Positions 56,773 through 64,000 of a DNA stretch of 64,000 bases are shown in pieces. Below the pieces are notes generated by a model, which worked only from the letters and a program-made list of their open reading frames with translations, was not told the origin of the DNA and ran no database searches. A program made the position numbers and the translations under genes. The stretch covers positions 3,224,001-3,288,000 of the forward strand of contig NZ_CP066796.1 in assembly GCF_017161565.1 (NCBI RefSeq). The letters are read 5' to 3'. The number at the start of each line of letters is the position of its first letter. Position 1 is the first letter of the stretch. Source of the DNA: Erwinia amylovora (lineage in GTDB: Bacteria; Pseudomonadota; Gammaproteobacteria; Enterobacterales; Enterobacteriaceae).

Positions 56773-58029
56773 TTAACTATCAGTTAGTCGGATTTTTATT
56801 TTTTTGTCATTTATAAGCATCAGAAACGCAATGCACAAACATAACAGTGACATTACGAAAAATACATTCTTCCCACACCACTCCAGCAACGCCCCACCAA
56901 TAATTCGCCCTAAAGAAAGACCGAGCATAACTAACGTTGAGGCCCCCAGATAAGCACCACGATGATGTGCAGGCGCCAGACGGTCGAGCAAAATACTTAA
57001 ATTGGGCAAGAGGATCGCTTCCGCAACGCTGAAAACAAACGCACAGGCCCCCCACCAAAGCGTGCTTGATGTCTCGTTGGACCAAAAAAGTAATTGTGAA
57101 ACAGCTAAAATCACTACACCAACAGTAATTCGTTTCTCAAGTGAAGTATTGACGAAATAAGGTACCAGATATAACTGTGCAACCAATACAGTGAGAGCGT
57201 TGGTTACTAAAACCACCGTCACCAGATCGACTGCCAGTGCGGAGTCCAGCATCAAAAAATATTGTGGTAAAACTGAATCAAACTGAGAGTAAACTAAGTA
57301 GCTGAGAATGCTGCTGATAAGTACTACAACATAAACATTATCTTTCAGGATAACACGGCACATCTGCCAGGTGTTCATTTTCGTGTCGGATGTTTCATCC
57401 GAATCTTTGTGATCAACCAGTTTGCCGGCTGGAACAAAGAATAAAGAAAAGAGTAAAAAAGGTACATAAGAGAGAGAAGTTAAAAGAAAGGTGCTTTTTT
57501 GCGAGTTAAGCCCAATAGTAATACCAATAATTGGCCCACTTACCGCTGCGATATTTATTGCGCAGTAGCGAATTTGCAATGCAAGCTCTCGTCGTTTCTG
57601 ATCTTGCAGTAAATCACTCATAAGTGCCCGACCAGGCACATCTGCCCAGGAAAAAGATATACTGGTCAATAAAAGACCAAAAGCGAAGACAGGCACACTA
57701 TTCGCCATCCCTATACTGGCGTAACCAACGATGGCGAAAAGGCAACCAAATATCATCAGTTTTTTTCTTCCCAGACGGTCAGACATCGCCCCGCCATAAA
57801 CCCCCATAATTATAGAAACAATCGTACAACCTGACATCAACCCTCCTATAGCGATAGGGGTAAGTTGATAAGTACGCGTCAGTATTATGGATAAAAATGG
57901 CCAAGCCATAAAGAAACTTATGCGTGTCAGGAATGTAAAAAATAGCAAGATCGATACCTTTCCAGGAAAGGTGGCAACTGTCTGTCTGATCGTCAGGTTG
58001 TCACTACATGCTATCGTGCGCTCTTTCAT
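56773..58029 (-). CDS. MFS exporter (DHA1-type) of the island cluster
   Basis: A 418-residue major-facilitator protein with about 12 hydrophobic helices. Motif A between helices 2 and 3 is GGAMSDRLGRKKLMIFG; a motif-C-like SGPIIGITIG lies in helix 5. It belongs to the drug:proton antiporter class, so export of a small molecule is the most likely role; the substrate is not deducible. It is divergent from the cupin gene across 378 bases and is the first gene of the A+T-rich island. Self-protection by efflux of the cluster product is an inference from context. Confidence 0.88.
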   Translation of the reverse strand: MKERTIACSDNLTIRQTVATFPGKVSILLFFTFLTRISFFMAWPFLSIILTRTYQLTPIAIGGLMSGCTIVSIIMGVYGGAMSDRLGRKKLMIFGCLFAIVGYASIGMANSVPVFAFGLLLTSISFSWADVPGRALMSDLLQDQKRRELALQIRYCAINIAAVSGPIIGITIGLNSQKSTFLLTSLSYVPFLLFSLFFVPAGKLVDHKDSDETSDTKMNTWQMCRVILKDNVYVVVLISSILSYLVYSQFDSVLPQYFLMLDSALAVDLVTVVLVTNALTVLVAQLYLVPYFVNTSLEKRITVGVVILAVSQLLFWSNETSSTLWWGACAFVFSVAEAILLPNLSILLDRLAPAHHRGAYLGASTLVMLGLSLGRIIGGALLEWCGKNVFFVMSLLCLCIAFLMLINDKKIKIRLTDS

Positions 58030-58407
58030 TGCTGCCTCATTAGAATTTCAATAAGTTCGGTTATATCGAGTGTTTTAATTGCAACCGGACATCTGACCTG
58101 ATTGTAATAGTTCAATTCCGCAATATTTGATAAGCAAAATCACTCAGAAGGATCGTACCTATCGCTAGTATGTTTGGCCAATACATCAATAGTGCTGAAC
58201 AAATTTAGTGTGAACTTTTTCTAATTAATGAGATATCGATCACAGAAAAAGGCATTAATCCTGGAAAGATGTTGTTCAAACTTTAGTTCATCAGTGCTAA
58301 TTTGTTGATATGCAGTCATATGATTGCATCCTAATGATTTCATTAGGTTATTGTTTACGTATTGATAACCGTGATTTAACATTAATTTTTCTTCAAGGCA
58401 GGTTGAT
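58030..58407. other. Divergent promoter region of the island cluster
   Basis: 378 bases, strongly A+T-rich, between the MFS exporter and the cupin gene. Both promoters are expected here, but no hrp box or other specific operator was recognised. An AAGGCAGG ribosome-binding site at 58395-58402 serves the cupin. Confidence 0.4.
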
Positions 58408-58812
58408 ATGCATACAATACAGATTTCCAGGTGGGCCAATTCAGATTCAAAGGAAGGTTTACAGGTTGAATCAGGTCTCAGGCCAATAAAAATGTGCAAC
58501 AGTGATGGGACAGGTACCCCTTTACTCAAGTTAAATTCCTTTGGAGCAGACGTTATAAGGTTTGGCGAGAATGAAGGAGTTACGAACCACACGCATGAAG
58601 GTGATCACATTCTTATCGTTATAAAAGGCTTTGGTTTTGTGGAGTATAACAAAGTTGATTATGCCCTCGAGCCGGGAGTTTGTTACATGGTGCCAGGGAA
58701 TGTCGATCATGCAATTAAAGCCACAACGGAATTAGTAATGATTGCTGTAGGAAACAATCATCAACCGCTCGATAGCGAGGCCCGGATGGTGCCTGTCACT
58801 TCTGCCAGTTGA
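58408..58812 (+). CDS. Single-domain cupin
   Basis: A 134-residue small beta-barrel protein. Cupin motif 1 is G57-VTN-H61-T-H63-EGD-H67-ILIVIKG74, with His where the usual Glu ligand stands, and motif 2 is G90-VCYMV-PGNVD-H101. The four histidines H61, H63, H67 and H101 would make an all-His metal site, as in some dioxygenases and isomerases. I cannot name its reaction. Good ribosome-binding site AAGGCAGG. It heads the plus-strand gene series; 241 bases separate it from the AsnB-like gene. Confidence 0.8.
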   Translation: MHTIQISRWANSDSKEGLQVESGLRPIKMCNSDGTGTPLLKLNSFGADVIRFGENEGVTNHTHEGDHILIVIKGFGFVEYNKVDYALEPGVCYMVPGNVDHAIKATTELVMIAVGNNHQPLDSEARMVPVTSAS

Positions 58813-59053
58813 ATTTAAAAGCCGTATTCCAGGATTCATGACTTTCGGATAGTGCATTTATATGACTTATCTCTATCCGAATTTATATGATATCGCTGCA
58901 TAAGTCCTTAAAGAATTTATTGGCACATGAATACATAAGATAAGTACAGAAAATAATCTTTCAACTGTCTCGTGTCCTGTGACTGGAAGAAAATAGTTTC
59001 CGGCTTGCGGAAGCAGTCTGTAATCATTCCTTTTATATATGACGGTGTAAAAT

Positions 59054-60643
59054 ATGTGTGGAATTGCAGGGGTATTTGGTAATCATGCAGAGCAGTATGA
59101 TGTAGAAAAAATGCTTCACTATATTTCCCATCGTGGCGAATCAAGTTATCAAGCAGAAACCAATCGGGCCTCAGGATTCAATTTTGGCACAAACAGACTG
59201 GCCATTGTTGATGAAAATATGGGGCGCCAACCATTTTATTCACCTGACGCAAAAGTGCAGTGTGTTCTCAATGGTGAGATATACAACCATAATGAATTAC
59301 GCAAAAACCTTCAAAAACATTACGCGTTTAAAAGCAGCTGTGACTCAGAAGTTGTACTGGCGGGTTATCTTCATTTTGGTGAAGAGATTTTTGAACTGAT
59401 TCAGGGAATGTATGCAGTTGCAATTTATGACAGCAACAAACAAACCTGGTACCTGGCAAGAGATCATTTAGGTATAAAGCCACTTTATTATGCATTTGAT
59501 GAAGAACACTGCCTGTTTTCGTCAGAACTAAAGTCTTTTTATGGCCTAAACATTGATGTCATTTTAGATTTCCCATGTGGCGCGGTGATGAAAAACCGAG
59601 CGTTTACCAGACCAGGTAAGAACTACCGATTCAATGATGAGAACTCAGGAAAATGGAGCGATGCTAATGCTATCAATGTGGGAATTGATAAGCTCAAACG
59701 AGCGGTTAGCAAAATGCTTCCCAGAAAAGGGGAAATTGCAGCATGTATGCTAAGTGGTGGAGTAGATAGTTCCAGCATTTTGACCTTAATGCGAAATCTT
59801 CATGAGGGTCCCGTAGTAGCCTACACTTTCTATAATAAAGATGCTTCTTCCTCCGATGATTATGAGGCCGCGAAAATTATTTGTGAGCATCTGGATGTTC
59901 CATTAAGAGTGGTGACGCCCACCCATTTGCAATTAACTGATTTCTACAAAGCAAAAGGCGTATGGATGACGGAAACCTATGAACCTGCCCTGGTACGAAA
60001 TGCTGTTAGTTATCATTTTTTAAGCCAAAAAATCAGTGATGATGGGTTTAAATTCGCATTAAGCGGAGAAGGCGCAGATGAAGTGTTGGGTGGATATGAC
60101 TACTTTGAACTTTTTCCAAAAAATGAAATCGATCTGAATATTGGATATGCACTAAATCAGCTAAATCATACTTACCTTAAAATGACAGACAGGGCTTCAA
60201 TGTTTGCCACACTAGAGGTAAGAGTACCTTATCTGGATGAAGATTGGGTGGCATTTAACACTGAACTCCCTGGAGAATTTCGCATCAGAAATAATGAAAA
60301 TAAATGGCTACTGCGTAACATGATGTCGCGATTGATGCCAGATATTATACGAAACAGGCCCAAATTGGGAATGAATCAAGGGGCCGGATTCGGATCTAAC
60401 GATCCTGGTAAAAGCATTTATTATAAAGCTATTTCTGAGTATTACAAAACCTCACCAGATAGAATGAAAGCAGATTTGAAAACAATTTCGAATTATAAAG
60501 AAAATTATCAGATTGACGAATCCAATCCGGAAGAGGTATTTAATTTTTGCCGCTATATTGAACATGGATTCACGAAACTTAAAGGTTCAGAAAACAGACC
60601 TCAATTAAATACCAGCACTCTGATTAGTGCCATTACTAATTAG
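59054..60643 (+). CDS. Asparagine-synthetase-like glutamine-dependent amidotransferase
   Basis: A 529-residue class II glutamine amidotransferase. The start is fixed by the catalytic C2 of MCGIAG. Glutaminase residues N73-G74-E75 (LNGEIYNH) and D97 are present, so ammonia release should work. The synthetase half keeps the PP-loop SGGVDSS (234-240), GEGADEVLGGY and RVPYLD. It is slightly shorter than E. coli AsnB (554), with a divergent C-terminus (RPKLGMNQGAGFG in place of the AsnB motif). Chemistry: ATP-dependent amidation of a carboxylate. Context argues for a dedicated substrate rather than aspartate. The ribosome-binding site is weak. Confidence 0.85.
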   Translation: MCGIAGVFGNHAEQYDVEKMLHYISHRGESSYQAETNRASGFNFGTNRLAIVDENMGRQPFYSPDAKVQCVLNGEIYNHNELRKNLQKHYAFKSSCDSEVVLAGYLHFGEEIFELIQGMYAVAIYDSNKQTWYLARDHLGIKPLYYAFDEEHCLFSSELKSFYGLNIDVILDFPCGAVMKNRAFTRPGKNYRFNDENSGKWSDANAINVGIDKLKRAVSKMLPRKGEIAACMLSGGVDSSSILTLMRNLHEGPVVAYTFYNKDASSSDDYEAAKIICEHLDVPLRVVTPTHLQLTDFYKAKGVWMTETYEPALVRNAVSYHFLSQKISDDGFKFALSGEGADEVLGGYDYFELFPKNEIDLNIGYALNQLNHTYLKMTDRASMFATLEVRVPYLDEDWVAFNTELPGEFRIRNNENKWLLRNMMSRLMPDIIRNRPKLGMNQGAGFGSNDPGKSIYYKAISEYYKTSPDRMKADLKTISNYKENYQIDESNPEEVFNFCRYIEHGFTKLKGSENRPQLNTSTLISAITN

Positions 60644-60704
60644 ATTACTTACTACTGTGCCGGCAGTTTAATTATTAGATATTCACAAAAAAAAGGGGCA
60701 GATC

Positions 60705-61628
60705 TTGGAAAATTACGTTCGTTGGAAAACATATCAAGAGGCGTTGCATGGGATACGTACCCTCAAGGGAACCGGAAAATCTATTGGTTCGGTTCACTCA
60801 CTGGGAGATTTGCATATTGGGCATGCCAAGCTGATTGAACAAGCGGCTGCAGAGAACGATTTTGTCATTGTAACTATCTATCCAAATAAAGAACAACTTT
60901 CTACAACTCATAAATATGTTTACGATCCTGATAGAGATTGCGAGTATGCAGCGAGTTTTGGTGCAACACATTTAATTACGATGGACGAAAGTGAAATTTA
61001 TCAACCAGATTATTGTACATTCCTGAGCCAGGGTGAAATATATGGCAGACTGGATGGTATAGTTATGCCAACGATATTTAAAGGCATGATCACCATGTCA
61101 GTTAGATGGATAGTCTTCACCAGACCAAATCGTACTTATTTTGGGTTGAAAGACATCGCTCAGTATTTATTAGTCCGCCAGGCGGTTAAAGATTTCATGA
61201 TCGACACGGAAGTGATTGCCGTGCCCTGTGTCAGATATCGAAGTGGAATTGCCATATCTTCACGTCTAATGCGCCTACAGCGTGAAAAATTAGAAGAATT
61301 CCAACGAGCCTATCAAACATTAGAAAAGGGCAGAAAAATCATTGCCAGTGGGGTCACTAAGGCTGAGACCATTATTTCAGAAATGAGATCTTTCTTAAAC
61401 CCAGAAAGCTTCAGGTTTTTCACATTGAAGTACATCAAACTGGCCGACCCTATGGATCTGACAGAGCCGGAAGTTGTATCTTTGCCCATTATCATGCATA
61501 TTGTGCTAAGTGATGAGGACAAAAACTACTTCGAAGGTTATCTGATTCAAACTCAACAGGAACTGATGGAAGGCCCCGCAACAATTTGGCTGGAAGAAGA
61601 ATATCCAATAGCAGGAAATCAGACATGA
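60705..61628 (+). CDS. PanC-like (pantothenate-synthetase family) ligase
   Basis: A 307-residue member of the pantoate-beta-alanine ligase family, an HIGH-type nucleotidyl transferase that forms an acyl-adenylate and then an amide. HIGH motif: SLGDLHIGHAKL (PanC has TMGNLHDGHMKL). The PNKEQ segment and GLKDIAQ retain the Asn and Gln that bind the hydroxy-acid in PanC; AISSR stands for the ALSSRN loop. The 35 C-terminal residues are extra. TTG start, with AAAGGGG upstream. The stop overlaps the next start by 4 bases. It is too divergent to be a spare panC, so another acid or amine is likely. Confidence 0.78.
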   Translation: MENYVRWKTYQEALHGIRTLKGTGKSIGSVHSLGDLHIGHAKLIEQAAAENDFVIVTIYPNKEQLSTTHKYVYDPDRDCEYAASFGATHLITMDESEIYQPDYCTFLSQGEIYGRLDGIVMPTIFKGMITMSVRWIVFTRPNRTYFGLKDIAQYLLVRQAVKDFMIDTEVIAVPCVRYRSGIAISSRLMRLQREKLEEFQRAYQTLEKGRKIIASGVTKAETIISEMRSFLNPESFRFFTLKYIKLADPMDLTEPEVVSLPIIMHIVLSDEDKNYFEGYLIQTQQELMEGPATIWLEEEYPIAGNQT

Positions 61629-62878
61629 CCACTAGAAAACGCAAAATTCTCATTTATGGTTCTGGTAATAGTAGAGAGCATGCTACATACGATGCAATTC
61701 GGCAAGACATGGATTGCGAATGCTACTGTGCTATAAAAAACTCCAATGCGCTATTGGAGTTAATGCCTAACGTTCATCGTATCAGAAATGCTAATGAGGC
61801 CATTGTCCTTGCAAGAGAACTCGCTATCGATAGGGTCCTGATCTTAAGCCCGTCAGAGCTTATTGCCGGAGATTGTGACAAATTCCGTTTAGCAGGCTTT
61901 AATACTTTTGGTGCGTCGAAGCGGTCTTCACTGCTGGAAAGTAGTAAGAGTTTTGCCAAAAACTTTATGCAACGCTACAACATTCCCACACCAGAATGTC
62001 GACTATTCACTGACTACTCTATGGCAGAGCAGATCTTAAAGAGTGAATGGTCAGAAAGAAATTTAGTCATTAAACCTGATATTTTTTCAATGAATGCTTA
62101 TGATCGTACTGCCACTCCGGACTCTTTGGAAGAGGCAATACGCCATTTGCGGCGGTTTTACACCATTAACCCTGACTCCCCTGTAATTTTAGAGAATAGG
62201 ATCTCAGGGTATGAACTATCATTACATGTCCTGTTTTCCGGAGATGATTATTTTATATTACCTTTGGTGCAAGACTATAAGAGGCTGTGCGATCAGGATA
62301 AAGGCCCGATGACGCACGGAATGGCAGCGCTCGCTTTTAATGGAAATTATCCAAAAAAACTGATGCATAATATAAAATCCAGGATAATTGAGCCTACGCT
62401 GCTTGGATTGAATAAAGAAGGTATCGAGTTCAACTCTATATTATATTTTGGCTTAATGATAAGTGATGATACACCCTATTTATTAGAATATAATGTACGC
62501 TCAGGCAACCCGGAATGGATTTCAATACTTGGATTGTTAGATAGCAACTTGATTGATGCTTTAGAATTCTCTGCACCTGAAAACTGGAAACGGGGCTATT
62601 CGCTGACTTCATTTGTTACAACCAAAGATTACCCCGTGATAAATGAAGATCATTTTTCAGTACCCATTGCTAACGTTTATCCTGAAAATTGCTGTGATGT
62701 ATTTGGAGAATCTATAACCAAAAGCGCTGACCAATTCTATCCCTCCGGCGGACGGATAGTAGCATTCAGAGATACTGGCTCAGAATTTGAGTTAATAAAA
62801 CGCAATGTATTAAATGCAGCCGGGAACATTGAGCTTGAAGGGAAACAGTATCGTACAGATATGTCACCTTTCTTTTGA
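61625..62878 (+). CDS. PurD-like ATP-grasp ligase
   Basis: A 417-residue ATP-grasp enzyme alignable with PurD (glycinamide ribonucleotide synthetase) from end to end: GSGNSREHA (PurD GNGGREHA), SKSFAKNFMQRYNIPTPE (PurD SKAFTKDFLARHKIPTAE), DYKRLCDQDKGPMTHGMAAL and the final SGGRIVA. The PurD signature NTGGMG is changed to MTHGMA, and RFGDPE to RSGNPE, so the glycine/phosphoribosylamine site is altered. ATG at 61625 overlaps the PanC-like stop (ATGA), so the two ligases are translationally coupled. Carboxylate-amine ligation via an acyl phosphate is expected; substrates unknown. Confidence 0.83.
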   Translation: MTTRKRKILIYGSGNSREHATYDAIRQDMDCECYCAIKNSNALLELMPNVHRIRNANEAIVLARELAIDRVLILSPSELIAGDCDKFRLAGFNTFGASKRSSLLESSKSFAKNFMQRYNIPTPECRLFTDYSMAEQILKSEWSERNLVIKPDIFSMNAYDRTATPDSLEEAIRHLRRFYTINPDSPVILENRISGYELSLHVLFSGDDYFILPLVQDYKRLCDQDKGPMTHGMAALAFNGNYPKKLMHNIKSRIIEPTLLGLNKEGIEFNSILYFGLMISDDTPYLLEYNVRSGNPEWISILGLLDSNLIDALEFSAPENWKRGYSLTSFVTTKDYPVINEDHFSVPIANVYPENCCDVFGESITKSADQFYPSGGRIVAFRDTGSEFELIKRNVLNAAGNIELEGKQYRTDMSPFF

Positions 62879-62911
62879 TAACTTCTCTCGATGAGAGCAA
62901 AAGAGGAAATT

Positions 62912-62983
62912 ATGAGCTTAGTGGAATATTGTAAACACATTCAAATTCTAGTAAAAGATAAACTCAATACACCTGAAGAATAA
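62912..62983 (+). CDS. Small open reading frame, 23 codons
   Basis: ATG at 62912 preceded by AAGAGGAAATT, one of the best ribosome-binding sites of the island. It encodes a 23-residue peptide beginning MSLVEYCKHIQIL and ending KLNTPEE, then TAA. An in-frame ATG at 62891 would make it 30 residues but has no ribosome-binding site. It lies between the PurD-like and HisRS-like genes with 33 and 31 bases on either side, so it should be on the same transcript. No known family is recognised. It could be a precursor peptide, a leader peptide, or chance. Confidence 0.5.
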   Translation: MSLVEYCKHIQILVKDKLNTPEE

Positions 62984-63014
62984 TTAATTTTCGATATAAT
63001 AAGAGAATGGCGCT

Positions 63015-64000
63015 ATGAATCAGAAAAAATCCATTGTAAAACCTTCGCCAATAAGCGGCTTTTTAGAATTCATGCCTGAGATTCAACTTCATTACGATGG
63101 ATTGCTTAGTGAGCTCAGAAAGTTGTTTTCATCCCACGGATTTGTACCTATTGATACCCCGGTTGTGGAGAGATTGGAAATATTGGCAGCCAAAGGTGGA
63201 GATGTAGACAAGGAAATTTATACCATTACCAGAGCCAGGGCCAATGATGATGATAATTCAGATGCAAGTGTCGCTCTGAGATATGATTTAACCGTTCCAC
63301 TAGCTCGGTATGTCGCACAGCATTTCAATAACATTGCGTTTCCTTTTAAACGTTTCCACATTGGTAGTTGCTTCAGAGGGGAAAGACCCCAGGATGGTCG
63401 ATATCGTCAGTTTACTCAGGCAGACATTGATATTATAAATCCGGATAATGTGTCACTCAGTTTCGATGCTGATATTCCTCTTATTGTCAATTCGGCATTA
63501 CAAATAATAGGCATAGATAACTACGTGTTCCGCATTTCAAACAGAAAAATTCTTAGCGGTTATCTGGAAGGTTTAAATATTGAAAATTTGCAGGCCGCCA
63601 CTCGCATACTGGATAAAATAGATAAGATCGGCCGGCATGGTGTAATAAGTGCTCTTCAAGATGAATTGCAATTAGACACCCAGAAAGCCGAGCAAGTAGT
63701 AAAAATTGCATCGATATCTTGTGCTGACTTAAGTTTCGTTGATCAAGTATTAGAGCTGGGTGTCACTAATGGTACGTTAGAAAAAGGGCTAGAAGAACTC
63801 AAATATGTCATGGAGAGACTACAAACTTCTTCCCAAAATAGCGGTAGATTTGTTGTTGACTTATCTATTACCAGAGGCTTTGATTATTATACAGGTACTG
63901 TATACGAAGTAAAATGGAATGACTATCCGCATTTGGGAAGTATCGCCGCAGGTGGACGTTACGAGGATTTGGCAGGGTCCTATATACGCAAAAGCCTCCC
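63015..64000 (+). CDS. Histidyl-tRNA-synthetase-like protein, 3' end outside the window
   Basis: The first 328 codons of a class II synthetase; the frame is open to the right edge. Motif 1: GFVPIDTPVVE; ATP/His segment LRYDLTVPLARYVA; motif 2: CFRGERPQDGRYRQFTQADID; histidine signature RGFDYYTGTVYEV; AGGRYEDL. These catalytic residues look intact, so histidine activation is plausible. It is clearly different from enterobacterial HisS (which has RPEGTAG and RGLDYYNRT) and closer to the type with RYDLTVP. The cell must also have its housekeeping hisS elsewhere. Possible roles: drug-resistant HisRS, or histidyl donor. Confidence 0.85.
   Translation, partial: MNQKKSIVKPSPISGFLEFMPEIQLHYDGLLSELRKLFSSHGFVPIDTPVVERLEILAAKGGDVDKEIYTITRARANDDDNSDASVALRYDLTVPLARYVAQHFNNIAFPFKRFHIGSCFRGERPQDGRYRQFTQADIDIINPDNVSLSFDADIPLIVNSALQIIGIDNYVFRISNRKILSGYLEGLNIENLQAATRILDKIDKIGRHGVISALQDELQLDTQKAEQVVKIASISCADLSFVDQVLELGVTNGTLEKGLEELKYVMERLQTSSQNSGRFVVDLSITRGFDYYTGTVYEVKWNDYPHLGSIAAGGRYEDLAGSYIRKSL

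Noticed and set aside
62891..62983. 30-codon version of the small cluster peptide and a resemblance in size to the pantocin A precursor
   Set aside because: The upstream ATG has no ribosome-binding site, and the pantocin-type ThiF-like and oxygenase genes are absent, so the parallel is not supported.

Overview
The window is chromosomal DNA of an enterobacterium of the genus Erwinia, very probably the fire blight pathogen Erwinia amylovora. Most of it follows the E. coli ytfP-to-yjdC gene order in inverted orientation. The species hint comes from an intact avrRpt2-type type III effector gene with a HrpL-type (hrp box) promoter, sitting between the entericidin gene and efp. All identifications come from reading the translations and comparing them with remembered family sequences; no database search was run.

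Layout. 0.1-6 kb: ytfP and the tamB/tamA translocation module. 6.6-13.2 kb: ytfL, ytfK, cysQ, cpdB, fklB, ytfB. 13.2-15.7 kb: the ribosomal operon rpsF-priB-rpsR-rplI and the esterase yjfP. 15.8-23.2 kb: a methyl-accepting chemotaxis gene, bsmA, rlmB, rnr, a wrecked nsrR and purA. 23.3-34.4 kb: a decayed yjeT, then the nnr-tsaE-amiB-mutL-miaA-hfq-hflX-hflK-hflC string (all minus strand). 34.4-35.7 kb: a decayed queG, a cluster of DnaA boxes that looks like the datA titration locus, and three tRNA-Gly(GCC) genes. 35.9-43.7 kb: orn, rsgA, psd, mscM, epmA, blc. 43.8-49.2 kb: ecnB, avrRpt2, efp, epmB, yjeI, groEL, groES. 49.4-55.8 kb: fxsA, aspA, dcuA, dsbD, yjdC. EF-P and two of its modifying enzymes (EpmA, EpmB) lie within 5 kb of one another.

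After tRNA-Phe (55883-55958) the character changes. A truncated tyrosine-integrase tail is followed by A+T-rich, laterally acquired DNA holding a compact gene set: an MFS exporter (divergent), a small cupin, an asparagine-synthetase-like enzyme with an intact glutaminase site, a PanC-like ligase, a PurD-like ATP-grasp ligase, a 23-codon open reading frame with a good ribosome-binding site, and a second histidyl-tRNA-synthetase-like gene that runs off the right edge. Four different families of ATP-dependent carboxylate-activating enzymes plus an exporter suggest a small amide- or peptide-type antimetabolite pathway with no NRPS. The HisRS-like gene may be a self-resistance copy or an aminoacyl donor. 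I do not recognise this cluster as a described pathway, and it is the best candidate here for a new system.

A second theme is gene erosion. nsrR, yjeT and queG are visibly broken at their conserved places, and msrA, ytfJ, ytfE, cycA and cutA are absent from their usual places, which fits a host-restricted pathogen.
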